Source: Armigeres subalbatus
Taxonomy: Eukaryota > Arthropoda > Insecta > Diptera > Culicidae
Reading direction: 5' to 3'
Length of the DNA stretch: 64,000 nt
NCBI RefSeq assembly: GCF_024139115.2
Contig: NC_085140.1
Span: forward strand, 418,946,283-419,010,282
Of this stretch, positions 1 through 12,400 are shown in pieces. A model generated the notes under the pieces. The model had not been told where the DNA came from. It searched no databases and saw only the letters and a program-made list of their open reading frames with translations. The number at the start of each line of letters is the position of its first letter. Within the stretch, counting starts at the first letter, position 1. A program made the translations under genes and the position numbers.

Positions 1-321
1 GCGAGAAGTGGGAAATGAGGAGTGAGAAGTGAGACTTCTCACTTCCACTTCTGATTTTTCACTTTTCGCTAGTGCAAAGTGACACTACTCACATCGCGCT
101 CTTATTTTTTTACAGTGAAAAGTGAGAAATGAGGAGTGAGAAGTGAAACGTCTCACTTCTCACTCCACATTTCTCACTTCTCACTGTTAAAAGCGAGAAG
201 CGCGAAGTGAGTATTGAGGTGTCTCACAACTCGCTTCGTGCTCTTCGTTTTTTACAGCGAGAAGTGATAAATGAGGAGTGAGAAGTGAGACGTCTCTCTT
301 CTTACTCCTAGTTTATCACTT
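1..321. repeat. GAGAAGTGAG-type low-complexity array
   Basis: The stretch is built of diverged short units of the kind gagaagtgag / cacttctcac in both polarities, so it can fold on itself. A short relic of the same motif sits at 59486-59515, next to the GGCC minisatellite there, so this array is probably the left part of the same minisatellite element. No gene is present. Confidence 0.75.
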
Positions 322-865
322 TTCAAATGACCTATACGGCCTAATGTCTTTTTCGGCCAAACGACCCTTTCGGCCAAATGCCCAATTCGGCAAAATGACC
401 CTTTCGGTTAAATGACCCTTGCGGCCAAACGACCCTTTTGGCCAAACGACCCTTTCGGCGAAATTACCCTTTCGGTCAAACGACCCTTTCGGCCAAACGA
501 CTTTTTCGGCCAAACGACTTTTTCGGCCAAACGACTTGTTCGGCTAAACGAACCTTTCGGCTTTGGCCACCTTTTGGCCGAAAGGGTGGCCAAATGACTT
601 TTTCGGCCAAATGACTCTTTCGGCTAAACGACCCTTTCGGCTAAACGACCCTTTCGGCCGAATGCTTTTTTCGGTCAAACGACCCTTTCGGCCAAATGAC
701 CCTTTCGGCCTAATGACCTTTTTAGATAAAAGACCCATTTGGCCCAATGAATTGTTCGGCCAAATGGTCTATTCGGCCAAACAACTTTCGGCCTAGTGGC
801 ATTCGGCCAAATGGCTTTCGACCGAATGGGTTTCGGCCAAAAGACCCTTCTCCATTTAATTATAA
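322..865. repeat. 17-bp GGCC minisatellite with right terminal inverted repeat
   Basis: About 30 diverged copies of a 17-bp unit (ggccaaacgaccctttc) run from about 322 to 850. The right edge (about 831-865) matches, inverted, the left edge of the related array at 59440-59820. The array is open in several frames, giving KGSFGRKG-like peptides that are repeat translations, not proteins. The left end of the element lies outside the window. Confidence 0.8.
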
Positions 866-939
866 TTCACCCCCCCTCCTGCAGCTTCTGGGCTACTGTT
901 CTTTACTGCCCAGCACAAGTTCGATATTCCGGAGTAAAG

Positions 940-1500
940 TTTCAGTAAAGTTCGAAGTAAAGATCCAGAAACATTCAAACGGAATGCGTCGTTCGTGGCT
1001 ACCGGGACTATCAACGGTAAGATCTTCCTCAAGGAGTGCCTACAGAAGCGCCTGCTTTCTCTGTTGAAGCAACATGAGGGCCCTACGATCTTTAGTTCGA
1101 ATCTAGCATCGTACCACTATTCAAACTTTTTCATGGAGCGAAACCAACGGGGTCACTTTCGTACTCAAGGACATGGACACTCTCCAAACCGCCGGAACAA
1201 AGGCCCATCGAAAAATACTAGACTATTATGAAGCATCTACAAGCAACTACGGAAGCATCCTTAGGAGGTCAAATTTGAGGAACACATGAAAAAACTGATT
1301 TTCCATACCGTAGAAGCTGCAACCAGACAGATGTTGTACAGAACCTTGAAAGTGGAATTGAGCGTAAGATGCAAGCGTCCGGTTATGGTACTGCCGTTAT
1401 ATTGGATAGATATGCCAAAAGCCTACTAATGGGTTATATTTTATTGTCTGAAAGTTTCGAAAGAATCGGCCATCAAAGTAATTTTCCTAAGTTTCGATTC
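940..1500 (+). pseudogene. Tc1/mariner-type transposase C-terminal fragment
   Basis: Conceptual translation from about 995 gives TGTINGKIFLKECLQKRLL and then a stretch ending in a proline-rich RPIEKYWT-like motif after a frameshift near 1190. This is the usual C-terminal catalytic region of Tc1/mariner transposases (DDE family, cut-and-paste). Downstream, 1270-1440 continues in the C-terminal tail (QPDVVQNLESGIERK-type reading) with several stops. The fragment is broken by frameshifts and is inactive. A shorter copy lacking the 5' half lies inverted at 59060-59430. The family call rests on recognised motifs, not on a search. Confidence 0.65.
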
Positions 1501-1619
1501 TTTGTTTTCAATTATAATTGATGTATGTACATGTAGTACTCTTGAAAAATGCACAAGACACTGAAGAGCCGTGTTGTGCATGTGGGATTCTATTTTTGGT
1601 TTAAAGAAATAGTCTTTCA

Positions 1620-2335
1620 TTGACAATAGACTCAAACAATCTTGAAATGGTCGGGGTTCTGCCAAATCACACCAAGCGCCAATGAAAAATTGCCAATTTT
1701 TTCGCCAAAGTTTTCGTTCAACAAATTCAATTAATCACAAATCGCATTCGGTGTTGAACTTAATCTGTAGATTAAAAAAAACACTTAATAAAGATTAAAA
1801 AAAAACAAATCGCATCGGACATCGTTCAACACCATATCCTACAACAAATGTACGCATGATTTGACATAAAATACTTTTCGTATTCCTTTTGCGAGCAAAA
1901 TAAAATAGCATTTAATGTAAGAAATAATGGCTTTGCCAGTATGATTAGGCACGTCTGATGTACCCGTTTTAAATATAGGTATGAGAAAAGAGCTTTTACC
2001 TATGCCTGGTAATTTCCAGCGATAAATTAAGAAGCCAAACCAAAGTAATACTAAGCACCATTACAAAGTTTTTCATAAAAAACCGGAGGAATCCAATCGG
2101 AACCTAAGTCTCTCAAGGCGTTCAAGTTGTCCAGAGCCTGTAAAATGACATGTAACATTGTCAGCGCAAACCGATATCCCTTGGAAATTTTTGGGCTTCG
2201 AGGCCGTACAGATTGTGGCGACAGTCGTGTAGGTCTATTTGCGAGCCGTGAAGTGTGGGTTCGATCTAAGATGGTAAAAAGAAGGTGTGGAGGAAGTCCA
2301 TACTTGGTGGTATTAGTAAGCTGAAAAAATAAACA
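1620..2335 (-). pseudogene. Jockey-like LINE reverse transcriptase fragment (copy 1)
   Basis: Read on the minus strand, 2335-1620 gives LGSDWIPPV and then a segment equivalent to the FLISIFKTGSKSDV motif seen in the better copy at 58780-59063. This is the N-terminal part of a LINE reverse transcriptase domain (SxGxDGIPP ... F..PIFKSG). The reading frame is interrupted several times. It pairs as an inverted repeat with 58620-59110. It has no start codon, catalytic centre or 3' end, so it is a dead fragment. Confidence 0.55.
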
Positions 2336-2999
2336 TAGTTTGAGGGGAAAGTATGTGACGTCACACCGTTCCATCCTTCCATGAACCTTTATGGGCCATG
2401 TTCAAGAAAACATGTTTTGCCGGATTGTTTGCGCCGCAAAATGATGAAAATATTTGTGTAGGAGCAAAATGAGAACCGCATCAGCAAATTAATAATAATA
2501 TTCTCAAATTATAGCAATTCACTGCTCAAATTACAAAGCATTCTATACACGCACTTCTGCCATTATCCACGAGGCATACGGTTTTCAACACTTTTCAGTA
2601 TTTAATAACAACTTCCACATTATCATACATGTTTTGCTTTCTGGGCAACAAGGAAAATAACAAGATGTTTAATATTATCGATATCCTCAGTCACTCGCTC
2701 AGTTATCTGTAATAAGATCAAACATTATTTGGAATATAATGAACTTGCCTCACCGCTAAATATTTTCCATGTTATTGTTTGGATAACAAAATGCTGGTTG
2801 CCCTTGATACGATGGTGCGCTGTTAGACGCTAGGAGGGGAAATCGAAGAAAATTTTATAACAAACTCTGTGACGTCAGCCGTCGTCATGTAGTTGAGAAG
2901 GTTGCTAAGACGCGAAAGAAACGACGCACTACTACTTTCAAATGACTGTATAATACACCAAATGAATCACCTCACCTTTCTTACACCATATTGGGTTCG
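2336..2999. other. anonymous AT-rich DNA
   Basis: No open frame, motif or repeat structure that I can name is visible here. It has no counterpart in the inverted copy near 58.5-58.7 kb, so it is an insertion or a diverged stretch in this copy. Confidence 0.5.
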
Positions 3000-3180
3000 A
3001 TCCCCGTCCCGCCCAAGTCCAAGTCCAAGTCAATTAGGTGTTGCGTGAATGTCCTGTCAGTTGTCTAATGCCTAAGTGTTAAGCATTCATCTGTACGACC
3101 TCAGGGCGAAGACGGTAGGGGAAGAGGCCCCAAAACCGAACTTTTGATAGAAGGCTCGGAAACCCATAGTGTTATATACT
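3000..3180. repeat. segment matching 58500-58670 in inverted orientation
   Basis: The sequence includes gggcgaagacggtagg and an atagaaggctcgg motif. It is the reverse complement, with diverged bases, of 58500-58670. The tcaaaagttcggttttgg motif also forms the tail of MITEs at 49.7 and 54.5 kb, so this is a MITE relic next to the LINE fragment. Confidence 0.55.
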
Positions 3181-3696
3181 AATTGACTCAGCTCGACGAA
3201 TTGAGGTTATGTCTGTTTTGTGTATGTATGTGTACAAAAATGTGAGACGCACTCGACTTACGTTCCAGAGTTAGGCCGTTACAAATATTTAATTAACATG
3301 TTGTCCTACTAGTGTACGAAAGGTAAAGGCGGGGGGAGGGGGGTTTACAAAAAATAAATATTAAAATGAAAAAAATAAAAAAAAAACTCCTCGTATTTGA
3401 ACGTATTGACAACGTTTTGAAAATCCTCAAAATTATCCGAATTTTATTTTGTTGCCCCCTCAAAATATTTTTTTTTTTTTGACAAAAAAATCCGAGGGCG
3501 GGAGGACAAAATAGTGTTTAAAAATTTGTATTGGCCTTATTGAAAAAAAAAACATTATTTTTTTGAAAAAAAAATAAAACAGGAAAAAGATTTTCTGAAA
3601 TTTCTGCAATGCATTCAAATGACCACAAATAGATATAAATTGAAGGAAAAAGTAGAATCTATGTACATGTACAATTACATAGAGGGCCCCACACAT
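3181..3696. other. AT-rich low-complexity DNA
   Basis: Runs of A and T, including long poly-A and poly-T tracts at 3360-3390, 3468-3480 and 3540-3580. No coding or mobile-element signature is visible. Confidence 0.6.
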
Positions 3697-3891
3697 GGTC
3701 CGACGTGTTGAACAACTTTGACTCCGCCCCCATGTAATTTGGATCGGTCAGATTGAAGTCGGAGCGTCTGTGGGCAAGTTGTACTGTCCAACAGTCGTAC
3801 AACTTGCCCATAGACGATCCGATTTGCCTCCGACCGAACCAAATGTCCTGGGTGCGGAGTCAAAGTTGTATAACACGTCGGAGCGTGTTTT
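3697..3891. mobile_element. hairpin MITE
   Basis: Two arms of about 90 bp (3697-3790 and 3800-3891) are inverted copies of each other, sharing acaactttgactccgc / gcggagtcaaagttgt, with a small loop. A single-arm copy is at 58325-58410. This is a non-coding fold-back element. Confidence 0.65.
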
Positions 3892-3904
3892 AGGTACACT
3901 TATT

Positions 3905-4110
3905 GTTAAGCATATGCGGTATTTCGAAAAATTTCGTTTCAGGTGGTTCGAAACGAAACCGTGGAATTTCGTGGAATTTAAGCATGGCGAAATCTGATTT
4001 CTTGATTTCGTTTCGTTTCGTAAAATTACAAATATTTCGCTAGAAAAAACTAGCTTTTAACGAAATTTAACGGAATTCCGCGGAATTTCGAAACAAATTT
4101 AAACTTAATC
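3905..4110. repeat. GAAACGAAA-rich dispersed repeat
   Basis: A block rich in ggaatttcgtttcg and accgcatat is inverted relative to two further copies at 9735-9830 and 44585-44695. It is a dispersed non-coding repeat of unknown family. Confidence 0.5.
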
Positions 4111-4377
4111 CATACTGCCTTATACGGTCGTGTATTATTTAAAAAAATTTTTTTAAATATTTCTATAAACGTTTACTACATAATATCATTCTGAGTCGAC
4201 TATACGTATTGAGTTTTCTTCTGTAAAACGTCTTCAGTGTTTTGTTAGAAATGTCTAACAGAAAACGAAAAGTATTTTTAATATCCAATCTTTTTTTTTT
4301 TTTCAAAGGTAATCTGACTCAATATTTAAGACATCAGGCTCAGGGCGCAAATGTAATCAAATATGAACCAGATCAGT

Positions 4378-4612
4378 ACTGCCCATGATCGCATATTTGT
4401 AACATTTGCATTTTGGTTGATTTTGTAAACGATTTGTCAATTCGCCCCTCAAACTCAATCATTTCCAGCTTACCACAGATAAGCAAGATAGTAAAGCCTA
4501 TTTTACTATTGTGGGATTAGATGCAGTAAATTTAGCTTTCTGAACGACTCACAGGCTTTTTACAAAATGAACAAAAATGAGAGTGTTTCAAATATACGAT
4601 CATGGGCAGAGT
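4378..4612. mobile_element. 235-bp MITE with CTGCCCATGATCG termini
   Basis: The left end ACTGCCCATGATCGCATATTTG-like and the right end are inverted copies differing at a few positions. The interior is AT-rich and non-coding. Size and ends fit a MITE; the superfamily is not determined. Confidence 0.6.
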
Positions 4613-4794
4613 ATAACTTTGTCAAAAAAGCAAAGCCGTGATGCAGGTTCCTAGGGCTCTTGTGAAGTTTATTTAGAGCGCCTCTTTTTTATTAAAGGCC
4701 GATATCTTCACCTCCGCTTAGGCCTTAGGCTTAGGCGCAAGCTTAAGAGTCAAGAATGCCCTAGGGAAAACAAAATGCAACATTTTACGTAAAA
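4613..4794. other. anonymous AT-rich DNA
   Basis: Between the MITE and the duplicated arm I see no gene, repeat unit or regulatory motif. Confidence 0.5.
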
Positions 4795-5432
4795 AATAAT
4801 AATGGTACTATATAGTCGAAAGGGGGAAATATAATGCTAATGGTTACCTGGGCTTTTTAGTCAATGGAGAATACATTTTATAATAGGACTGGCCAATAGA
4901 AAATTTTCAAAAACTTCAAAATAACCGATCAACATTCCTTTTTAGTTTTAAAAAAGAAGAAGAAGAAGAAGAACAAAAAACCCTCATCGTTTTAATCATC
5001 CAAGAGTGAACCTCAAATCACAACGTTCGTAGTTATACTGTTTGCCCGAACAATACCGTAACAAAATATGGAGATGCTCTCACTTTAAATGACACCACAG
5101 GAAACAAAATAATAATCAACCAATCTCATCCACACACCATCGCTATCATTAGAAAGAGGTAAACCATAATGAGATAATTTAAAGTTTCAAAATTAAGTTT
5201 CCGAACCCGTTCCAAACTCATTCCCCACAATCGATCTCAAGCTGTGTACGTGCCCGAATCAAGATGAAGTCCTCCCGTCGTCGGCCCTTCCGAGACCGGC
5301 GACTCCACTCCGCTTGCACAGAGATCCATCTGCGGATCGGCTGGGGACCAGCAACACCAGCTGTGGGATCATATTATCATCTCTGTCTTTCGCCCTCCTG
5401 GGCTCAACCGGCAATTCAATGGTCCCAAAACA
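4795..5432. repeat. inverted copy of 57397-58045
   Basis: This stretch is the reverse complement of 57397-58045, including the (gaa)n / (ttc)n tract at about 4960 and the GC-richer block at 5264-5430. The GC-rich block carries a minus-side open frame in the other copy (57300-57569), but the two copies disagree by frameshifts and I recognise no protein family. The match stops at about 5432, exactly where the other half of the copy (ending at 17287) begins. Confidence 0.75.
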
Positions 5433-5796
5433 ATCAGTGTGCTTCGTTCAGTTATCGTATCCTCGGATACGCCCCACGCTCGCCAAGTCGTTCTGCACCT
5501 GGGCCCTGTAGCATAATCAGACTAATAATATTAGCTACAAGTTACAAGTTACAAGTCAACAAATTACAAGTACTTGTAATTTGCGTCGCATAATAATGTT
5601 TTGCCAACTAATAATATTGGTACTTGTATTATAGTGGTTGAAATTACAAGTCGTCAGGTTCATTTTACCTGTCAAAATTCATCCGACAGTTCACTGTCAA
5701 TGCGGAGGTAAACGATTTGTTTACGTTTGTTTGAAAATTTGTGGATAGAATATATGTTTTGACTGCGATAGGTATGCACGGAACACGAAATATTAT

Positions 5797-6452
5797 ACTA
5801 AATTAATGATTTCGTGTGTGTTACTTCTACGTGAAGTTAAACGATTTACAATGATATGGAAATGCTAATATCATCTTCCAACTGGACGTACATGTTCATG
5901 ATAGCATTAGAGGCGAAAGTATAAATTGATAGTTCCGTTAGGATACGGCAGAGAGAATGTTTTTAGAAGTCGATTTGAAAGAGAGCGGAGGCAATATTTG
6001 TGATGGCACATATCACGACCTTCCTTCTGCCAAGCTCCCTATGAAGGGGAGGAAGAATATCAGTGTGAAGCTGATTATCTCCACTGGCAAAGGAAGGTGG
6101 TTTGACTTGCTCATATGCCATCGCGTGCGGAAGGATTTGCATATCGACGATAGCTGTCCAAATTTCTAATATGACATCAGCATTTAGTCGAATAGATTTT
6201 TATTGCACAGTTCTGTTTTCTCATTGCGTCCGTCTCGTCGCAACCTTGGCTGATGAGAACAAAGCAGAGAAAGGCACTGCTGTACTATCGACCAATAACC
6301 GTATCCTAACGGAACTATCAATTCTATACTTTCGCCTCTAATGCTATCATGATGTACGTCCAAGTTTGGAAGATGATATGCATTTCCATATCATTGTAAA
6401 TCGTTTAACTTCACGTAGAAGTAACACACACGAAATCATTAATTTAGTGTAC
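5797..6452. mobile_element. fold-back element nested in the 1.28-kb TIR element
   Basis: Arms of about 150 bp at 5797-5948 and 6299-6452 are near-perfect inverted copies (taaattaatgatttcg ... cgaaatcattaattta). The 350-bp centre holds a 70-codon plus-strand ORF at 5957-6169. The arms would allow a stable cruciform or hairpin. No transposase is present. Confidence 0.75.
5957..6169 (+). CDS. 70-aa ORF in the loop of a fold-back element
   Basis: The ORF begins MFLEVDLKESGGNICDGTYH and ends at a TAA. It lies wholly within the unique centre between two inverted arms, where transposons often carry captured host sequence. The spacing of GG...DGTY faintly recalls CAP-Gly domains, but the diagnostic GKNDG and aromatic positions are not clearly present, so I do not assign it. 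It may be a captured exon fragment or a chance ORF. No promoter signal is visible. Confidence 0.2.
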   Translation: MFLEVDLKESGGNICDGTYHDLPSAKLPMKGRKNISVKLIISTGKGRWFDLLICHRVRKDLHIDDSCPNF

Positions 6453-9400
6453 TACCCTTGGTGGGGGCATCCATCAATTCAGCTGTTAAAAACAATTAAA
6501 CGATGCATAATTACTTTGCACAGCTAAAATAATAAAATAAAAGCTACTTGTAAATTAAATTACAGCACCATTCATACTTGTAAAAGAAACTACAAGCCAT
6601 CGCTAATAATTTCTACTTGTATTTTCTTTATGCAACAGTTACTGTAAATTCCACTAATATTATTATGCCGTTTACTGTAATATTAGTCTTGTAAATTCAT
6701 CTTGTAGATTCATTATGCAACAGAAAATACAAGTTACAAGCTACTCTATAATTATTATTAGTAAAATTTCGATTATGCTACAGGCCCTGGTCTGCCCATC
6801 TCTCGCTGCGCTCCACGTCGTCTCTACCTGCCGGATGAAGCGAACACCATCTTTGCAGGGTGGCTGTCCGCATTCTTGCAACATGCCCGCCCATCGTACC
6901 TCCGGCTTTAGCTACCTTCTGGATACTGGGTTCGCCGTAGAGTGGGCAAGCTCTGGTTCATTCTTCGCGCCACATGTCTTCTTGCACACCGCAAAGATGG
7001 TCCTAAGCACCGTCTCTCAATACTCCGAGTGCTTGCAGTCCTCCTCGAGCGTCCATGTTTATGTCCGTAGGGACAACCGGTCTTTAGCGTCTTGTACATG
7101 ACACATTTGGTGCGTGGCAGATCTTTTCGACCGCAGTTTCTTCTGGAGCCGTAGGGCCGACTTCCAGATGATGCGCCTTCGTATTTCGACTAACTTGTTA
7201 TCAGCCGTCAAGGATCCAGGTAAACGAATTCCTCGACCACCTCGAAGGTATCCCGTCTATCACGCTGCTTCCAGGCGGGCCCTTCGCTTCGTTCGCCCAC
7301 AAGCATGTACTTTGTCTTTGACGCATTCACCACCAGTCCAACTTTTGTTGCTTCGATTCAGGCGGTGTACAGTTCTGCCACTTTTGCAAATGTTCGCCGA
7401 CAATGTCCTGTCTCCGCAGAACAATAAATTGACTGGATCTGTTGAAAATCGTCGGCTGTTACACCGGCTCTCCGCATGACACCTTCTGCGCAATGATTGA
7501 ACAACAGGCACGAAAGTCCATCACCTTGTCTTAGTCCGGCGCGATTCGAACTGGAGTGTTCGAAATCTTCACACAGTTTTGCACCATCCACCGTTGCTTT
7601 GATCAGTCTGTAAGCTTCCCAGGAAGCTGTTCTCCATAATTTTCCATAGCTCTACGCGGTCTATACTGTCGTATGCTGCCTTGAAATCAACGAACAGATG
7701 GTGCGTTGGGACCTGTATTCACGGCATTTTTGAAGGATTTGCCGTACAGTAAAGATCTGGTCCGTTGTCGAGTGGCCGTCAGCAAGCCGGCTTGATAACT
7801 TCCACGAACTCGTTCACTAATGGTGACAGACGACGGAAGATGATCTGGGATATCACTTTGTAGGGTGGCATTAAGGATGGTGATCGCTCGAAAGTTCTCA
7901 CACTCCAGTTTGTGCCTTTCTTGTGATGGATATAACCCTTCCACTCTCCGTGCTGTTCGGTTTCCAGATTCTGACTATCAGTTTGTGCAGGCAAGTGCGA
8001 TTTTCGGCCCATCTTGATGAGCTCAGCTCCGATACCATCTTACCAGCTGCTTTATTGGTCTTTGCTGTTGGATGTCCTCTTCTCCCTCAAGTGGGGGCTG
8101 GTTGGCTTCCATCGTCCGCTGAACTGACGTAGTCATCTCCTCCGCTGCCACTTTCACTGCTGTACTCTCAGCGCCATTCAAATGTTCCTCGTGTGTTGCC
8201 TTCCATTTCGATCACCACACGTTCGTCCGTCAAGATGCTCCCATCCTTATCCGGCACATTTCGGCTCGCGGCGAAGCCTTTGCGGGATGCGTTGAGCTTC
8301 TGATAGAACTTGCGTGTTTCTTGAGAACGCACAGTTGTTCCATCTCCTCGCACTCCGTTTCCTCCAGACGGCGTTTTCTTCCTGAAAATGTCCTGCTCTC
8401 CGCTTCCATCTATAACGTTCCACGTTCTGCCGGTACCTTGCTGCAGCGAGACCGCCCGCGCTGCGTCCCTCCTCAGAATTTGTCTGCACTCTTCGTCAAA
8501 CATCGTTCCGTCGACTTCTCATATACCGACGTTGTTCTCGTTGCTCGTTAATGGCTGCTTTGACTGTATTCACAGTCCTCAAGAGGGCCCATCAGCTCAC
8601 CCTCTTCCACAACGCTGCCTCGAGATCTGCGCGTATGCGATGGCGACATCAGGTTGCTTCAGTCGCTCTAGTCGACCGCGGCGGTCGTCGGTACCGACAT
8701 TGTTGATGAGGATAGTTTTGGGCTGGTTAACCATCCAGATAGTGGTCAGAGTCGATGTTAGCGCCACGATATGTCCTGACGTCGATAATGTCGGAGAAGT
8801 GCTCCATCAATCAACCGTGTCGATTTGTGATTCTGTCTGCGTTGGTGATCTCCAGGTTACCGATACGGAGGCTGGTGTGGAAGTAGGTGCTGCGAATGGC
8901 CATATTCTTGGAGGCGGCGTACTCACGTTCCAGCTGCGCGTGGAATGCGTCCTTATCATCATCAGTGCTTCCGGAGTGTGGGCTATGGACGTTGATTATG
9001 CCGAAGTTGAAGAACCGGCCTTTGATCCTCAACCTGCACATTCTTTCATTGATCGGCCACCACCCGATCACGCGCCTTTCATATCGCCCATCACTGAAAG
9101 CTGTTCCCAGCTCGTGTGTGTGCCACAGCTCTGGTAGATGGTATGATTACCTCTAAACGTTCGCACATTGATCCTTCCAACAAACCTCCTGCAGCGCTAC
9201 GTGCCGAATCCAGGTCCTGAGCACATCGGCGAGTATGCGTGTACCGATGAAGTTGAGAGATTTAGTTCCACGAACCGAGTTTCCAATCGCTAGTCCCTTT
9301 TGTCAGTGGTCTTCGCCGATGGTTCCGTCTCACTCTCTTGTTGATTGTTCGTTGCTTTGGTTTTAAAGGCTGCGCAGGGCCTACACCAAACCCCTAAATT

Positions 9401-9480
9401 TCCGGAGGACCATTCCTCCTTATTCCGTGGACCATGGTGCACAGTTTCATAGAGTCCCTCGCTGGCACTCGGATGGTCAG

Positions 9481-12400
9481 CCGCCCTAACATGGAGAACA
9501 GACGCTGTTGTGAGCCGATCCTGACATGGAGAACAGACGCTCAGTAAGATTTGCACCTCCGGAAGGAGCAAACCCTCCTTCCTGTCATGAATTCAGTAAT
9601 TTTACACCAGCTACTACACGTTGAAATGGTTCGGTATTCTTGTTTGTATTAGAAAAACATCGAAAAAGCTTATGGGTGCATTTTGGACTGTTCTCCCATA
9701 CAGTAGGAGTAAATAGAAGATTTTATTTAACGGAACGAAACTAACAAAAAAACAGATTTCTTGCTCAAATTTGCGGAATTTCGTTTCGAATCACTTGAAA
9801 CGATCTTTTAAATACCGCATATCCTTACGTATTCAACTAGATTCCATCACCTCCAAATTTATTCACATTTCACGACTTAAAACTCAAAATAAAACTGTAA
9901 GCATATTTAACTTTTTAATGATTATATTTTCATTCAATGTAAAATGGGTCATATCAAATGATTCAATCTCTTAGCACTTGCTTATATTTGAAATAGTTCA
10001 AAAGGCTGGAAGATATTATTTATGCATGATTACTGCTCCTGACTTCAGCTCATAGTCGATATTCATCCCACGATTAACAAAGACTTGAGATGGAATTAGA
10101 TCTGCTTTTTATTTTTGTGCTTTCTTTCTGGAGTAAGCACGCATATTATTAAAAAGTTGCGACGAAATCGGTGCTGTATTTCTTCAATTTGCGATGAGAT
10201 GAATATATTTGTTGAGATGGAAAACGGAAAACGTATACGCAGCAATTGATTTTTCTACTTCAATGAACCCATATGATAACTCATCTAATAGAATTCGAGC
10301 TAGCTTGAGTTCTTAACATCACGTATGTTTTGAGAAACGAAATTTTTAAATTTTCAAATATTTGCAAATAATATTATTTTTCATGAAAAGCTAAAACTAA
10401 ATTGTGTTTGATAGTAATAGTAAAAGAAGCTACGCGTCCATATTGTTGTACATGTAGATAGTCTTCCACATTACACCTCTCAATTATAGAGGAATCTATC
10501 TTGATTTATAACGGGGCATCAGACCGAACACCATTGCAATGCAACCCACGTTCGTACCACGCCCTGCAGAGAAGATTAAGATCACGACAAGCAACTACAG
10601 CATACACTCTCTCAATCGAGGTACTAATTTAAATCTCTTTGAAGGAAAAGCAACTATATGAAAATCAGCGAATCTGTTCGGCGTAGATCCTCTGGCATTA
10701 ATTCCAATAGTCGTTCATAGCTTATATTAATTCATCTATCGGAAAATGGTCTTTGCTAATCTCTTCAGCATTGGAAGACTTCTCTCAACGTGCAATCCCG
10801 TTACAGTTATGAAGTTGCCAATCTGTACTTACGCCTAAATAGAATGTTTTGAATTCGCTGAGTTGATCAGTCAAAAGCCTGCGGTAATAAGTTAGAGTGG
10901 AAATCGTTTCTGTTTTTCAAAAGAGCTAAAGGTAAACCTGGAGTAAATGGGCACACAGAACTCGGTTGGAACACCTCGGCGCAATTACGTTGTTAATAGC
11001 TGATGGATAATTTATAAAACAACTACATCATTTCTTAATTTTGTTTCAACGTCCAAGAGTTCAGGCAATTGAAGAACTGAAAACACCCAACTCGACTTTA
11101 TGGTTCGAGCCGAGGGGGACCTGAGCTGCTGACCGAGGGATTAATGATACAAAATTATATGTTTGTGCTCTCAACTCAAACAGGCAGGAAATGTTGCACT
11201 GCCCAGTCCGCTTGGCACTCGTGAGGTGTGAGCTGGTGCCAGAGGAAACCGTTCCTGAACCGCGCAGTGCTGGGCGAACCTGAATGCGAGCACACAAAAG
11301 TTTAAGAAAATATTAAGATAAAAATTTCTTATATCTCATTCTCCTCGCTCGATTGCAAACCGCCGCCTTCTGATGGTGGCTGCCATCTTTAAAAGCTTCA
11401 CTTAAGAGGAGCCGCTCCTTGCCAAGATGCTGGCCTGCTGATGGTTGCTCTGATAAGGTATACTGTATTTTTGAACTTCTAAGTGTTGAATGGTGCCAAT
11501 CTATGTTCACGCTCACGATTTTATTCATTCTGTTAAATTTTCATTTTAAATTGATTTGCAGAGGTGTACAATAAATTGTCTTCAACGAGGTAATGAAATG
11601 CAATCCAAATAGTTGATTCTGATCCATTGAGTTATGCATGCATCAGTCTCATTAGTTTCGTCCAAAAACATTATTCTACTTCCAGTATTGAGACTCAAAA
11701 ACCTAGATTTTTTTTACATTTCACAAGTAATTTTTAACTAAGTCATAATAGTAATATTGTTCTTTGTTTCTTTATTGCAACGCCACGCATACCCCATTGA
11801 ACAATCCTTTCCACCCTATTCCGGCAACCGTTGGCTTGTGTCGTTCGTTGCCATGATAAGCTTTGTGGCCTCATCATTTGTTACAGCTCCATTCCATGCC
11901 TGACTGCTATTTCGTTCAACGTGACCTGACCCGACTCCGCCGCAGTATCTCCGGGCAGGCAGTCGGAAATAACTGGTTTTCGAATTTACATATTTATAAA
12001 TTTTAATAATGATATTCTCATTTATTATTAAATTTGCCTTCCATGGTTTCGTTCTCTGGTCTGCTCCCAAGCGAGCGATAAGATATAAAGGTAGGAGCCC
12101 CTGCCAAGTGCGTGGCGGTGGGCAATTGAGGAAAATGGGAAGGCAGTTCCACTTCGAAGGTACATTACTCTTGGGCGCGCATGATAAATAAACTATCGAA
12201 CTGTTGCAGGCAGAAGGTTATCTTGGAACCAATATCATGGCACTCCCAGTGGGGGTTGTTGGAGAGTTACGGAAAGTCAACTGCCGGGAGATCGAATGAG
12301 AGCATGATTTTTCACCTCGCCTTGCATGGCCAAGGGATCATAGTGATTGAAAAAGAATTTATTTTGTAGCATTTACCGACGTTTTATGAGTACAAATATG

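Larger units (their letters stand above)
5503..6785. mobile_element. 1.28-kb TIR element inserted in LINE copy A
   Basis: The termini GCCCTGTAGCATAATC and (inverted) GCCTGTAGCATAATC flank a block rich in acaagttacaag on both sides. The direct repeat CCTGG borders both ends (5498-5502 and 6786-6790), and removing the block restores the LINE sequence seen at about 37600. It contains a second fold-back element (5797-6452). It encodes no transposase, so it is non-autonomous; the superfamily is uncertain. Confidence 0.7.
5458..9480 (-). mobile_element. APE-type LINE copy A, frameshifted, with nested insertion
   Basis: Minus-strand translations give, from 5' to 3': an endonuclease fragment (IGWWPINERMCRLRI, 9071-8811), linker, reverse transcriptase pieces (NFRAITILNATLQS, GLRQGDGLSCLLFN) and a C-terminal zinc-knuckle-free tail. 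It is the same family as 23365-26222, 37487-44283 and 60170-61608. Compared with 37487-44283 it has many single-base losses, so no frame is longer than about 110 codons. The 3' end is cut off at 5458, where it meets the inverted arm. A 1,283-bp element is inserted at 5503-6785. Clade is RTE/Loner-like by appearance (endonuclease plus RT, no visible RNase H); I cannot fix it. Confidence 0.8.

Noticed and set aside
316..796. Overlapping ORFs on both strands giving KGSFGRKG-type peptides
   Set aside because: They are translations of the 17-bp minisatellite, open in several frames because of its composition.
322..850. CRISPR-like array
   Set aside because: The repeats are contiguous with no unique spacers, and the window is eukaryotic.
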